In this document: positions 47,010-55,373 of the stretch, one piece after another
Position numbering within the stretch: the first letter of the stretch is position 1
Layout: each line of letters begins with the position of its first letter
Assembly (NCBI RefSeq): GCF_004363235.1
Contig: NZ_SNYW01000006.1
Span: 62,001 to 126,000 of the forward strand
DNA: 64,000 bases
Direction: 5' to 3'
DNA from: Dongia mobilis
GTDB lineage: Bacteria > Pseudomonadota > Alphaproteobacteria > Dongiales > Dongiaceae
The notes under the pieces: generated by a model
The model's database searches: none
Told to the model about the DNA's origin: nothing
What the model saw: the letters and a program-made list of their open reading frames with translations, nothing else
Position numbers and translations under genes: made by a program

Positions 47010-47984
47010 GTGGCGAGCCTGCGCATGCGCTGCCCAGCCCTCTCGGTCGAACGGCGCCGTCATCGCCTCGGCCGCTGGCTGGGTGCCGCCGTCCTCATCT
47101 TCGGCATCCACGTCTCCGGTGCCGCTCTCGGCATGATGCAGTGGCGCGAACCAGCCGGCGTACCGGCGCCGCTTCCGGCAGCGATCATGATCGACCTCGC
47201 GCCCGTCGCTGCCACGCCGCCGCCACCACCCCCGACCGCATCACCCGACAGGGCCGCGCTTGTTGAAGAGCCTGACGCCATTCCACCGGAATCGGTCGAA
47301 CTGCCGCCGCTCGCTGAATTGCTCGAACTGCCGCCGCCGCTCCCCGAAATCGAGCCAGAGGTGGCTGTGCCGGCCAAGACCGAGCATAAGAAGGAGCAGA
47401 AAAAGTCGGCCGAGAAGAAGGGCAAGCAGAAAGCCGACAAGCAATCGGCCGACAAGAACAGGACTGAAATAACGAAAATGGATCAGGCCGTCGCCGCGGC
47501 GAAGATCGCCGCCGATGAGGCGCAGGAGAAGGCCTTCAAGACCGCCGGCGAGGCCATGTCCGAGACCAGGGCCGAAGTGACCCAACCAGAACAGCAGGCC
47601 GGCCTGCCGGCCGGTTCCAGGTCAACTGCCCCGGGTGCTGCTGCCTCCGGTGCTGCTGACTCGGGCGCCGCCGATCTGGCGACAAGCCAGGCCGCGCAGG
47701 CATCCTGGGAAGGCCTTGTCCTTTCGCATATCGAGCGGTTCAAGAAATATCCCCGCGTCGCCAAGCGCCGCAACCAGGAAGGGATGCCGGTGGTCGCTTT
47801 CGTCATCGATCGCGCCGGCAATATCAAGAACGCCTATCTGGTGCAGAGTTCCGGCCACGATTCTCTTGACGAGGAAGCAATGGCCACCTTGCGCCGCGCC
47901 GAGCCGCTGCCCGCACTTCCCCCGGAAATGGCCGGTACCACGGTCACCCGCTCCGTGCCGATCCGCTTCAACCTGAAGGATTGA
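47010..47984 (+). CDS. tonB: TonB energy-transducing protein
   Basis: A 324-residue TonB. A short cytoplasmic N-terminus and one membrane anchor (LGAAVLIFGIHVSGAALGMM) are followed by a proline-rich linker (PPPPPPTAS), a Lys/Glu-rich stretch (about residues 125-150) and the C-terminal TonB domain with KKYPRVAKRR and GNIKNAYLVQSSGHDSLDEE. The GTG at 47010 is the start used; an ATG at 47025 is possible. It transmits proton-motive force to TonB-dependent receptors, none of which lies in this window. Confidence 0.9.
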   Translation: MASLRMRCPALSVERRRHRLGRWLGAAVLIFGIHVSGAALGMMQWREPAGVPAPLPAAIMIDLAPVAATPPPPPPTASPDRAALVEEPDAIPPESVELPPLAELLELPPPLPEIEPEVAVPAKTEHKKEQKKSAEKKGKQKADKQSADKNRTEITKMDQAVAAAKIAADEAQEKAFKTAGEAMSETRAEVTQPEQQAGLPAGSRSTAPGAAASGAADSGAADLATSQAAQASWEGLVLSHIERFKKYPRVAKRRNQEGMPVVAFVIDRAGNIKNAYLVQSSGHDSLDEEAMATLRRAEPLPALPPEMAGTTVTRSVPIRFNLKD

Positions 47985-47999
47985 ACTGAGGCCGCCGGC

Positions 48000-49007
48000 T
48001 CATCCGACGCTGATCGCCCGATAGGCGCCGATGCGCGGCGGCGCGGCGCAGAAATGCGCCATCGGGCCGGGTTCGTTCCGCCAATAGGCCGAAAAGATGG
48101 TGAAGCCGATGGGGTCGGCGGCGGATTGCCCGTCCCGCATCAGCGGCCGTTCGGCAAGGGCTGCCACGGCGCGGCCTTGCGCCAGCGCCGCATCGATGGC
48201 AGCGAGACGGTCGCGCGAAATCGGGCTGCCGCTCTCCGGTACTGCCTTCGGGTGGTTGGTGTGGCCATAGCGGGCGGGGTCGCCCGGTACCTGGCGCATG
48301 CCGCTGGCATCGCATTCATAACCAGCCCAGCCGGTTGCATCGGCGATGAGGTAGTGCAGGCCCGAAGCGTGGGTGACGGTGCGCAGGAAATTTTCGGCCT
48401 CGGCGCGCGATTTGCGCTCCATAACCCCACGCATGACGAAGAGGCAGGGCAGGCCATCCCGCGTCGGCGGCAATTGCAGCAGGGTGTTGCAGCAGATGGA
48501 AAGGCCATGGCTGTTGATCCCGGTCATGCCGATGGTCCCGGCCAGCGTGCCCATGACGGCCGTCCCGCCATCTACCAGCGGATAACGCAGCACCACCTGC
48601 AGGCCGTCCATCCAGGCGCTGATATCCAGATTCTGGCCTGACCACACGACACCATCATCGCCGCGAAAGGCGAAACTGGTGCAGGCCTCGGCATGTCGTG
48701 CGCTGTTGATCCACCATTGCTCGTCGGTCAGGTTGAGCAGCAGCACATGCGCGATCTCCTGGCCGGCTCCGGCGGCGATGCCCTGAAGCTCGGCCCAGGC
48801 GCCCGGCGTCCAGCGTTGCGCCGCCGCTGCGAAACCGGTCCCGGTCAGCATTCTATCCGCGAGGTCGCGCCAGGATCGCGTCGGCGTCGCGCTCGTCTCG
48901 CGCCACAATTCGATATGCCGGGCGATCATCCCGCGGCAGGCCTCGCCATGGGTAAGGCCCCGTTGATAGGGGGCACCGGTCAGGTCGAGGACCGGAAAGT
49001 CGATCAT
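48000..49007 (-). CDS. C45-family acyltransferase/amidohydrolase
   Basis: A 335-residue member of the peptidase C45 (acyl-CoA:6-APA acyltransferase-like) Ntn-hydrolase family. The candidate nucleophile is Cys109 in EACTSFAF, followed by VWSGQNLDIS and TGINSHGLSICCNTL. These enzymes self-cleave before the cysteine and act on amide bonds. The start at 49007 shares ATGA with the permease gene, so it is the last gene of the Pot-like operon and probably hydrolyses the imported compound. A second C45 gene lies at 58081. Confidence 0.87.
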   Translation of the reverse strand: MIDFPVLDLTGAPYQRGLTHGEACRGMIARHIELWRETSATPTRSWRDLADRMLTGTGFAAAAQRWTPGAWAELQGIAAGAGQEIAHVLLLNLTDEQWWINSARHAEACTSFAFRGDDGVVWSGQNLDISAWMDGLQVVLRYPLVDGGTAVMGTLAGTIGMTGINSHGLSICCNTLLQLPPTRDGLPCLFVMRGVMERKSRAEAENFLRTVTHASGLHYLIADATGWAGYECDASGMRQVPGDPARYGHTNHPKAVPESGSPISRDRLAAIDAALAQGRAVAALAERPLMRDGQSAADPIGFTIFSAYWRNEPGPMAHFCAAPPRIGAYRAISVG

Positions 49008-49813
49008 TTCCCGCCGGCCTTGTGCGCCCTGGCGCGCCGCTCGATATAGCTGGTGAAGGCCAGCAGGATGCCCGAGATGAGGACGAGAACGATGGCGGCC
49101 GCCGCGATCGCCGGGCTGATCGATTCGCGGACGCCGCTGAAGATCTGGCGCGGCAGGGTGCGGTGCTCGGTGCTGGTAATGAAGCTGGCGATCACCACCT
49201 CGTCGAACGAGACCAGGAAGGCGATCAGCGCACCGGTCAGGATGCCGGGCGCCACCAGCGGCACCAGGATGCGGCGGAAGCTCATGAGCGGCCCCGCGCC
49301 AAGCGAGGCGCCGGCCCGCATCAGGTTGCGGTCGAAGCCCTTCAGGCTGGCCAGCACCGTGGTGACGACGACCGGCGCGGCGAGGCCGGCATGGGCCAGG
49401 ATCAGCGACAGTCGCGAGCCGATCAGCCCGACCGAGGCATAAAAGCTGAAACAGGCGACACCCAGAATGACGATCGGCAGCACCAGCGGCAGCGAGATGA
49501 TGGCCAGCATGGTCTGCTGCCCCGGAAAGCGCCCCCAGCTGAGCCCGATCGCAGCCAGCGTGCCCAGCGCCGTCGCCAGCGCGGTCGCGGCCACGCCGAC
49601 GATCAGCGAGTTCACCAGCGCAACGGTCCAGCGCGAATCGGTGAAGATCACCTCGTACCAATGCAGCGACCAGCCCGGCACGGGCAGGGTCAGCATCGTG
49701 CCGCTGGTGAGCGAGATCGGCACCATGATGACGAGCGGCGCCAGCAGGAAGGCGAGGATGACGAGCGTGTGCAGGAAGGCGAGGCGCCGCCGGAGATTGG
49801 GCCAGAAAAACAT
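49004..49813 (-). CDS. Spermidine/putrescine-type ABC permease (PotC-like)
   Basis: A 269-residue permease with six hydrophobic segments and the binding-protein-dependent coupling motif (LMRAGASLGAGPLMSFRRIL). The ATG at 49813 overlaps the stop of the PotB-like gene by one base (TGATG). It is an inner-membrane channel subunit. No ATP-binding subunit is encoded in this operon. Confidence 0.9.
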   Translation of the reverse strand: MFFWPNLRRRLAFLHTLVILAFLLAPLVIMVPISLTSGTMLTLPVPGWSLHWYEVIFTDSRWTVALVNSLIVGVAATALATALGTLAAIGLSWGRFPGQQTMLAIISLPLVLPIVILGVACFSFYASVGLIGSRLSLILAHAGLAAPVVVTTVLASLKGFDRNLMRAGASLGAGPLMSFRRILVPLVAPGILTGALIAFLVSFDEVVIASFITSTEHRTLPRQIFSGVRESISPAIAAAAIVLVLISGILLAFTSYIERRARAHKAGGK

Positions 49814-51060
49814 CAGCTTCGCCTCCCGAGACGGCGGAAGGCGGCCCAGCCGAGGCCGGCGATCAGCAGCAGTGCCATCAACTGCACGGCAAGTGCGCCG
49901 GCGAGGCCCCAATTCAGTGTCTTGTTGGTGAATTGCGCGACATAGGAACTCAGCATCTGGTCGCGCGGGCCACCGATCAGGGTGGGCGTGATGTAATAGC
50001 CGAGCGCGAAGACGAAGACGATCGCCGACCCGGTGAGGATGCCGGGCGAGAGCAGGGGCAGCAGCACCCGCCAATAGCCCTGCCACCAATTGGCCCCGAG
50101 CGATGTCGCTGCGCGCAACAATTCCTTCGGCAGTTTCAGGAGCACCGACAGGATAGAAAGAATCATGAGGGGGAGCAGCACCTGCACCATGGCGATGTAG
50201 AGCGAGCCCCGCGTGTAAACAAGGCGCAGCGGCTCTTCGATCAACCCCAGGAAAAGCAGCGTCGCGTTCACCGGTCCCTCGCCTTGCAGGATGATGATCC
50301 AGGACACCGTGCGCACCAGCAGCGAGGTCCACAGCGGGAACAGCACCAGGGCCAGCAGGATGCCGGACCAGGGCGGCCGGGCATTGGCCAGCACATGGGC
50401 GACCGGCAGCGACAGCAAGATGCAGATCAGCGTCACGTTGACACTGATGGCGATGGTGCGCCAGATGATATCGCGGAAAATGGCGCGGTCGGCCGGGACA
50501 TTGACGATGGCACCCGCCTGGTCGCGCTCCAGATCGATCGATTGCAGCAGATAGAAATCGGTCCAGCGCGATTGCGCCGATTTCAGCAGCGACCACAACG
50601 GCACCTCGCCCAGGGCCGGGATCACCCGGGTGAGATCCTCCACCGTGACCGCGTCCGGCTCATCCACCAGCATGGCCGCCTTGATGAAGCCGTTGCGTAC
50701 ACCGGTGATCTGCTGGTTGAGCGCCTGCGCCACCTGGCCCAGCGTGCCGGCCTCGCGGGCATTGCGGATGTCGTGGGCCAGTGCCCGGAAGCTGGCCTCG
50801 CCCGGCACGCCCTGATCCGGCGACCAGTCAGCCAGGCTGGCGGCGGTGAGCTTCAGGTTCTCCGCCAGCAGGTCATTGTCGACGGCGCGATAGAGGAACT
50901 GCCCGACCGGAATCATCACGGTCACGACGACAAAGGCGAGCAATGGCAGGACCAGCAGGAACAGCCTCAAGTCGCGGTTCGCGCCAAGGCGCGAAAAGAC
51001 CGAGCGCCGGTTGCCCGGCGCTCGGTTGCCCATTTCTCGCGACAAGATGCGGGTGGTCAA
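49813..51060 (-). CDS. Spermidine/putrescine-type ABC permease (PotB-like)
   Basis: A 415-residue permease, longer than PotB (about 285). The extra length is a soluble region between the first membrane helix (LLVLPLLAFVVVTVMIPVG) and the permease core, roughly residues 60-180, expected in the periplasm. The core has the coupling motif LRAATSLGANWWQGYWRVLL. It lies 21 bases after the binding protein gene. Confidence 0.9.
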   Translation of the reverse strand: MTTRILSREMGNRAPGNRRSVFSRLGANRDLRLFLLVLPLLAFVVVTVMIPVGQFLYRAVDNDLLAENLKLTAASLADWSPDQGVPGEASFRALAHDIRNAREAGTLGQVAQALNQQITGVRNGFIKAAMLVDEPDAVTVEDLTRVIPALGEVPLWSLLKSAQSRWTDFYLLQSIDLERDQAGAIVNVPADRAIFRDIIWRTIAISVNVTLICILLSLPVAHVLANARPPWSGILLALVLFPLWTSLLVRTVSWIIILQGEGPVNATLLFLGLIEEPLRLVYTRGSLYIAMVQVLLPLMILSILSVLLKLPKELLRAATSLGANWWQGYWRVLLPLLSPGILTGSAIVFVFALGYYITPTLIGGPRDQMLSSYVAQFTNKTLNWGLAGALAVQLMALLLIAGLGWAAFRRLGRRS

Positions 51061-51081
51061 CGACGCTTGAACCCGCGCAGG

Positions 51082-52122
51082 CTACTGGGCAAGCCAGGCC
51101 TGGAAGCGCTGTTCCAGGGCTTCCTTGTTCTCGGCCCAGTAATCGGTGTCATAGACTGCCGCATAGGGCAGGTTCTTGGCCGAGGTTGGCAGGCGCTCCA
51201 GCTGTTCGGCCGTCAGGTGCTTTTCCACATCCTTGTGGCCGACGCCATAGGCATAGAGCTTGGGGAACCCGGCCTGGTTCTCGGGCTTGGCGAAGAACTC
51301 GACGAACTTCACCGCGTTATCCCTATTGGGCGCGCCCTTGACGATCGCCCACATGTCGGTGCCATAGAAGAAGCCGGCTTCCCACACGATCACATAATTG
51401 GAGCCCTTCTCGTTCTCGGCGGTGACGCGGGCGTTGTAGAGGTCGGTCATCACCACTTCGCCGGCCGACAGATTCTGCAGCGCATTGGTCGAGCTTGTCC
51501 ACCACACCACATGCGGCTTGATGCGGTCGAGGGCGGCGAAGGCGCGGTCGACGCCGCCTTCCGAGCGCAGCACGTCGTAGACCTCGCCGGGTGCCACGCC
51601 ATCCGCCATCAGCGCGTTCTCCAGCGTGTACTGCGCCTGGCCCAGCATGCCGCGCTTGCCGGGAATTTTTTCGACGTCCCAGAAATCCGCCCAGCTCTTC
51701 GGCCCGTCCTTCAGCTTGGCGCCGTCATAGACCATGACGGTGGCCCAAGTGTCGGACGCCATGCCGCAAGGATGGATCGTGCCCGGGAGATAACTGTCCT
51801 TTTCGGCATAGACCGCGTCCGGAAGTTTCTCGAACAGCCCTTCGGCGCAGCCGATCTCGAGCGCCGGCGCCTCGACGCTGACGAAATCATAGACGATGGC
51901 GTTGCTTTCGATCTGGGTGCGCAGCTTGGCGATCTCGCCACCCCATTCGTCGAGATTGACCTTGATGCCGCTCTCGGCGGTGAAGGGCTGGAAAACGCCC
52001 TTGTCATAGGCCTCGTTCCACGAGCCGCCCCAGCCGACGGCGGTCATCGATTCTTCCGCCTGGGCGCTGGCCGTTGCGGCGATGAGCGCGAGGGCGGCGG
52101 CGGTCACGATACGCGATTTCAT
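51082..52122 (-). CDS. Polyamine-type ABC transporter substrate-binding protein (PotD/PotF-like)
   Basis: A 346-residue family 1 solute-binding protein with a Sec signal peptide (cleavage after ASAQA, residue 22). The mature protein begins ESMTAVGWGGSWNEAYDKGV, and LRTQIESNAIVYDFVSVEAP and LWAQ-like polyamine-family features follow. Start after AGGAGGCCAAGC. It is first in a minus-strand operon with two permeases and a C45 hydrolase, divergent from an aminotransferase gene. The ligand is probably an amine or amino acid, which context suggests may be beta-amino. Confidence 0.88.
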   Translation of the reverse strand: MKSRIVTAAALALIAATASAQAEESMTAVGWGGSWNEAYDKGVFQPFTAESGIKVNLDEWGGEIAKLRTQIESNAIVYDFVSVEAPALEIGCAEGLFEKLPDAVYAEKDSYLPGTIHPCGMASDTWATVMVYDGAKLKDGPKSWADFWDVEKIPGKRGMLGQAQYTLENALMADGVAPGEVYDVLRSEGGVDRAFAALDRIKPHVVWWTSSTNALQNLSAGEVVMTDLYNARVTAENEKGSNYVIVWEAGFFYGTDMWAIVKGAPNRDNAVKFVEFFAKPENQAGFPKLYAYGVGHKDVEKHLTAEQLERLPTSAKNLPYAAVYDTDYWAENKEALEQRFQAWLAQ

Positions 52123-52163
52123 GCTTGGCCTCCTGTTTGAGAGATCGAGTGCTGTTCTTTTTT

Positions 52164-52179
52164 GGATTTGATCAAATCC
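52164..52179. promoter_or_regulatory. Perfect 16-bp palindromic operator in the divergent Pot-like/aminotransferase promoter
   Basis: GGATTTGATCAAATCC is a perfect inverted repeat. It overlaps the -10 of a minus-strand promoter and the -35 (TTGATC, 52168-52173; -10 TATTCT, 52190-52195) of a possible plus-strand promoter. The GntR/FCD regulator encoded at 53640-54383 is the natural candidate to bind it. Confidence 0.6.
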
Positions 52180-52204
52180 TAGGAGCGTGTATTCTGGCTG
52201 TCAA
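52176..52204 (-). promoter_or_regulatory. Promoter of the Pot-like operon
   Basis: Read on the minus strand: TTGACA (52204-52199), 17 bases, then TAGGAT (52181-52176). The -35 is a perfect consensus match. The downstream end lies in the palindrome at 52164-52179. Confidence 0.6.
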
Positions 52205-52264
52205 CGGGACAATTACTAACGCGGCGCATCGCTTCGCATGACGCCGCGGGATGGCGGGTGAGCG

Positions 52265-53593
52265 ATGGGTGAAGGCGTCACGGCTGGACAGAATCTCGAA
52301 CTCGATGCGGCGATCGCGGAAACGCGGGCGAAATACCAGCGCGCCAATGCGCAGAGCGCAGAGCGCCATGAAGGCGCCAAGCGCGCCTTGCCCGGCGGCA
52401 ATACCCGCGCCGTCATGTTCTACGAACCCTTCCCGCTGACCCTCACCGGCGGCAGGGGCTGCACGGTCAGCGATCTCGACGGCCACACCTATGTCGATTT
52501 CGTCAGCGAATACACGGCCGGCCTTTACGGGCATTCCAATGCGAAGATCGCCGCCATGATCAAGCAGGTGGCCGATAGCGGCTGGGTCCTGGGCGGTCCC
52601 AATCCCTATGAGGGCCGCCTCGCCCAAGCGGTGGTCGACCGCTATCCGGCGATCGAGCGCGTGCGCTTCTGCAATTCGGGGACCGAGGCCAATCTGATGG
52701 CGCTCTCGACCGCGCGGGCCGTCACGGGGCGGGCGAAGATCCTGGCCTTCGAGGGCGGCTATCACGGCGGCATCCTGACCTTTGCCCATGGCGGTTCGCC
52801 GCTCAACGCGCCCTATCCCTTCATCTTCGGGCATTACAACGACATCGCCGGGGTGACCGCGCTCATCCGCGAACATGCCGGCGAGCTCGCGGCCGTGATC
52901 CTGGAGCCGATGATGGGCGGCGGCGGCTGCATTGCGGCGAAACCCGATTTCCTGGCGGCACTGCGCGCCGAAACGGCGAAGGCCGGCATCCTCCTCATCT
53001 TCGACGAAGTGATGGCGTCGCGCCTGTCCTATCGGGGCTATCACGGCAAGGTCGGCATCAAGCCGGATTTGGTGACGCTCGGCAAGTATATCGGCGGTGG
53101 CTGTTCCTTCGGCGCCTTCGGCGGCCGCGCCGACATCCTCGACCGGTTCGATCCCGCCAGCCCCAACGCCTTCGGCCATGGCGGCACCTTCAACAACAAC
53201 ATCTTTTCGATGGCGGCCGGATTCACCGGCTTCACCGAAGTGCTGACCGAAGAGGCGCTCGACCGCATGAACGGCCTCGGCGACGATCTGCGCAACGGCA
53301 TGAATGCGCTTCTTGGCACGCGCAATGTCGCGGCCCAGGTGACGGGGGTCGGCTCGATCATGAACCTGCATTTCGTCGGCCATCCGGTGCGCTCGCCCGA
53401 TGATGTCGAGCATGCCGACCCGCGCTGGCTGCATCTCTGGCAATTGGAGATGCTGCTGCGGGGGCAGTATGTGACGCCGCGCGGGATGATCGCGCTGTCG
53501 CTGCCCATGACACGCGCGGAAATCGTTGCATTTCTGGATGTGTTCGCCGATTTTCTCGACGGCTACCGCTCGATCCTGCCGCAGCAAATTTGA
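52265..53593 (+). CDS. Class III aminotransferase, GSA/beta-amino acid aminotransferase-like
   Basis: A 442-residue fold-type I PLP enzyme resembling glutamate-1-semialdehyde aminomutase and beta-phenylalanine-type aminotransferases. Signatures are ALPGGNTRAVMF (41-52), FCNSGTEANLMAL (136-148), GGYHGG (164-169), FDEVMASRL (246-254) and PLP lysine Lys274 (TLGKYIGGGCSFGAF). With a BKACE enzyme two genes downstream, conversion of a beta-amino acid to a beta-keto acid is a reasoned inference. The chosen ATG has GGTGAGCG upstream. It is divergent from the Pot-like importer. Confidence 0.88.
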   Translation: MGEGVTAGQNLELDAAIAETRAKYQRANAQSAERHEGAKRALPGGNTRAVMFYEPFPLTLTGGRGCTVSDLDGHTYVDFVSEYTAGLYGHSNAKIAAMIKQVADSGWVLGGPNPYEGRLAQAVVDRYPAIERVRFCNSGTEANLMALSTARAVTGRAKILAFEGGYHGGILTFAHGGSPLNAPYPFIFGHYNDIAGVTALIREHAGELAAVILEPMMGGGGCIAAKPDFLAALRAETAKAGILLIFDEVMASRLSYRGYHGKVGIKPDLVTLGKYIGGGCSFGAFGGRADILDRFDPASPNAFGHGGTFNNNIFSMAAGFTGFTEVLTEEALDRMNGLGDDLRNGMNALLGTRNVAAQVTGVGSIMNLHFVGHPVRSPDDVEHADPRWLHLWQLEMLLRGQYVTPRGMIALSLPMTRAEIVAFLDVFADFLDGYRSILPQQI

Positions 53594-53639
53594 GGAAGGG
53601 GCCGGCAAGACCGGGCGAGTCCGACAGACCTACAGGATC

Positions 53640-54383
53640 ATGGCGAAGAAAATCCAGGCGGAGAAGCAGCGGAAACCGGTCAAGGCGCAGCCCAGCCTCG
53701 CCAAGCGGGTTGGCCGCGCCCGCCGGGTGCCCCATGGCAGCACACATGAAGACGTTTATCTTCGCCTCAAGCACGCCATCATGTCGGCCCGTTTCGTGCC
53801 TGGCGAGCGCCTGGTCGTCTCCAAGCTGGCCAAGACCTTCGGCACCAGCCCCATGCCGATCCGCGAGGCACTGCGGCGTCTGGTGGCCGAGCAGGCGCTG
53901 GAGAACAGCCCCAATCGAGGGGTCCAGGTGCCGCTGATGACAGCGAACCGGCTTGCCGATCTGCGCCGCGTTCGCTGCCAGATCGAGGGCTTGGCGACGG
54001 AATGGGCCGCTGCCCATATCACGGTCGAGGAGCTGGACCAACTGCAGGCCATCCAGGACCGCATCAACAGCCTGGTGGCGGCGCATATCACCCAGGACTA
54101 TCTCGACCTCAACATGCAGTTCCATTTCGCCATGTATCGCGCCGCACGCTCGCCGCTGCTGATGCCGATCATCGAAAGCCTGTGGCTGCAGGCGGGGCCC
54201 AGCCTCAACGCCATGCGCCAGACGCCCTATTTCGGCATCGGCATCGACCATCACGACGAGAATCTGAAGGCCCTGCGCAAGGGCGACGGCAAGGCCGCGC
54301 GCGCTGGGCTGGAACGCGAAATCACCGAGGCGGCGGACATCATCCTCGCCTCGCTCGCCGGCAATGACGGCAACGATCAGTAA
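53640..54383 (+). CDS. GntR-family regulator, FCD subgroup
   Basis: A 247-residue regulator. After a lysine-rich N-terminal extension of about 35 residues, the winged helix-turn-helix contains GERLVVSKLAKTFGTSPMPI and REALRRLVAEQAL. The FCD ligand domain follows (DLNMQFHFAMYRAARSPLL, then HHDENLKALRKGD). The ATG at 53640 is chosen; an upstream frame from 53526 lies mostly in the aminotransferase gene. The first codons of the next gene's longer frame overlap its end. It probably controls the divergent promoters through the palindrome at 52164. Confidence 0.9.
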   Translation: MAKKIQAEKQRKPVKAQPSLAKRVGRARRVPHGSTHEDVYLRLKHAIMSARFVPGERLVVSKLAKTFGTSPMPIREALRRLVAEQALENSPNRGVQVPLMTANRLADLRRVRCQIEGLATEWAAAHITVEELDQLQAIQDRINSLVAAHITQDYLDLNMQFHFAMYRAARSPLLMPIIESLWLQAGPSLNAMRQTPYFGIGIDHHDENLKALRKGDGKAARAGLEREITEAADIILASLAGNDGNDQ

Positions 54384-54408
54384 CAAACAGGACCAAGGGG
54401 AGGCAGAC

Positions 54409-55371
54409 ATGGCGGAAGCGGTGAAACCGGAAAAGAAGGCGGGGCGCCGCAAGGTCATCATCACCTGTGCCGTCACCGGCTCGGTGCATACCCCCACGAT
54501 GACCCCCTATCTGCCGATCACGCCGGACGAGATCGCGCGAGAATCGATCGCCGCGGCCGAGGCCGGGGCTTCGGTCATCCACCTCCATGCGCGCGACCCG
54601 AAGGACGGCCGGCCGACGCCGAACCCCGACGTCTTCATGCAGTTCCTGCCGCGCATCAAGCAGAATTGCGACGCGGTCATCAACATCACCACCGGCGGCT
54701 CGCTCGGCATGTCGATGGACGATCGCCTGGCCGCCCCTCTGCGCGCCAAGCCCGAGCTTTGCTCGCTCAACATGGGCTCGATGAATTTCGGCATCTTCCA
54801 TGCCGGCGAGAAGATCACCGAGTGGAAGCATGACTGGGAAAAGCCCTATGTGGAGAAGACCTATGACAACATCGTCAGCAATACCTTCGCCCAGATCGAG
54901 CGGGTGATCCGCGAGCTCGGCCATGGCTGCGGCACGCGCTTCGAATGCGAATGCTACGATGTCGGCCATCTCTACACATTGGCGCATTTCCTCGACCGCA
55001 AGCTGCTGGAGCCGCCCTTGTTCGTGCAGACCATCTTCGGCGTGCTGGGCGGCATCGGTCCGCATCCGGAGGATCTCGCCCATATGCGCCGCACCGCCGA
55101 CCGCCTGTTCGGCGCGGATTACCAGTGGTCGATCCTCGCCGCCGGCCGCCACCAGATGGGCCTTGCCACCATGGGCGCCACCATGGGCGCCAATGTGCGC
55201 GTCGGGCTCGAGGACAGCGTCTATCTGGGGCCAGGGCAATTGGCGAAAAGCAATGCCGAGCAGGTCGCCAAGATCCGCCGCATCCTGGAGGAACTGTCGC
55301 TCGAGATCGCAAGCCCGGCCGAAGCGCGCGCCATGCTGAAGCTGAAGGGCGGCGACCAGGTCGCCTTCTGA
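54409..55371 (+). CDS. BKACE-family beta-keto acid cleavage enzyme
   Basis: A 320-residue TIM-barrel enzyme of the 3-keto-5-aminohexanoate cleavage family (formerly DUF849). It condenses a beta-keto acid with acetyl-CoA to give acetoacetate and a new acyl-CoA. Zinc ligands His58 and His60 (VIHLHARDP) and Glu268, with Arg264 four residues before (RVGLEDSVYL), match the known active site. NITTGG and NMGSMNFG are also typical. The ATG at 54409 follows AAGGGGAGG; an in-frame ATG at 54364 lacks such a site. It lies in line with an aminotransferase, GntR regulator and DAO oxidase. Confidence 0.93.
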   Translation: MAEAVKPEKKAGRRKVIITCAVTGSVHTPTMTPYLPITPDEIARESIAAAEAGASVIHLHARDPKDGRPTPNPDVFMQFLPRIKQNCDAVINITTGGSLGMSMDDRLAAPLRAKPELCSLNMGSMNFGIFHAGEKITEWKHDWEKPYVEKTYDNIVSNTFAQIERVIRELGHGCGTRFECECYDVGHLYTLAHFLDRKLLEPPLFVQTIFGVLGGIGPHPEDLAHMRRTADRLFGADYQWSILAAGRHQMGLATMGATMGANVRVGLEDSVYLGPGQLAKSNAEQVAKIRRILEELSLEIASPAEARAMLKLKGGDQVAF

Positions 55372-55373
55372 CC

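Noticed and set aside
49933-52140. 735-codon plus-strand frame across the Pot-like operon
   Set aside because: It is antisense to a signal-peptide-bearing binding protein and a permease; composition is Gln/His/Arg-rich without domains.
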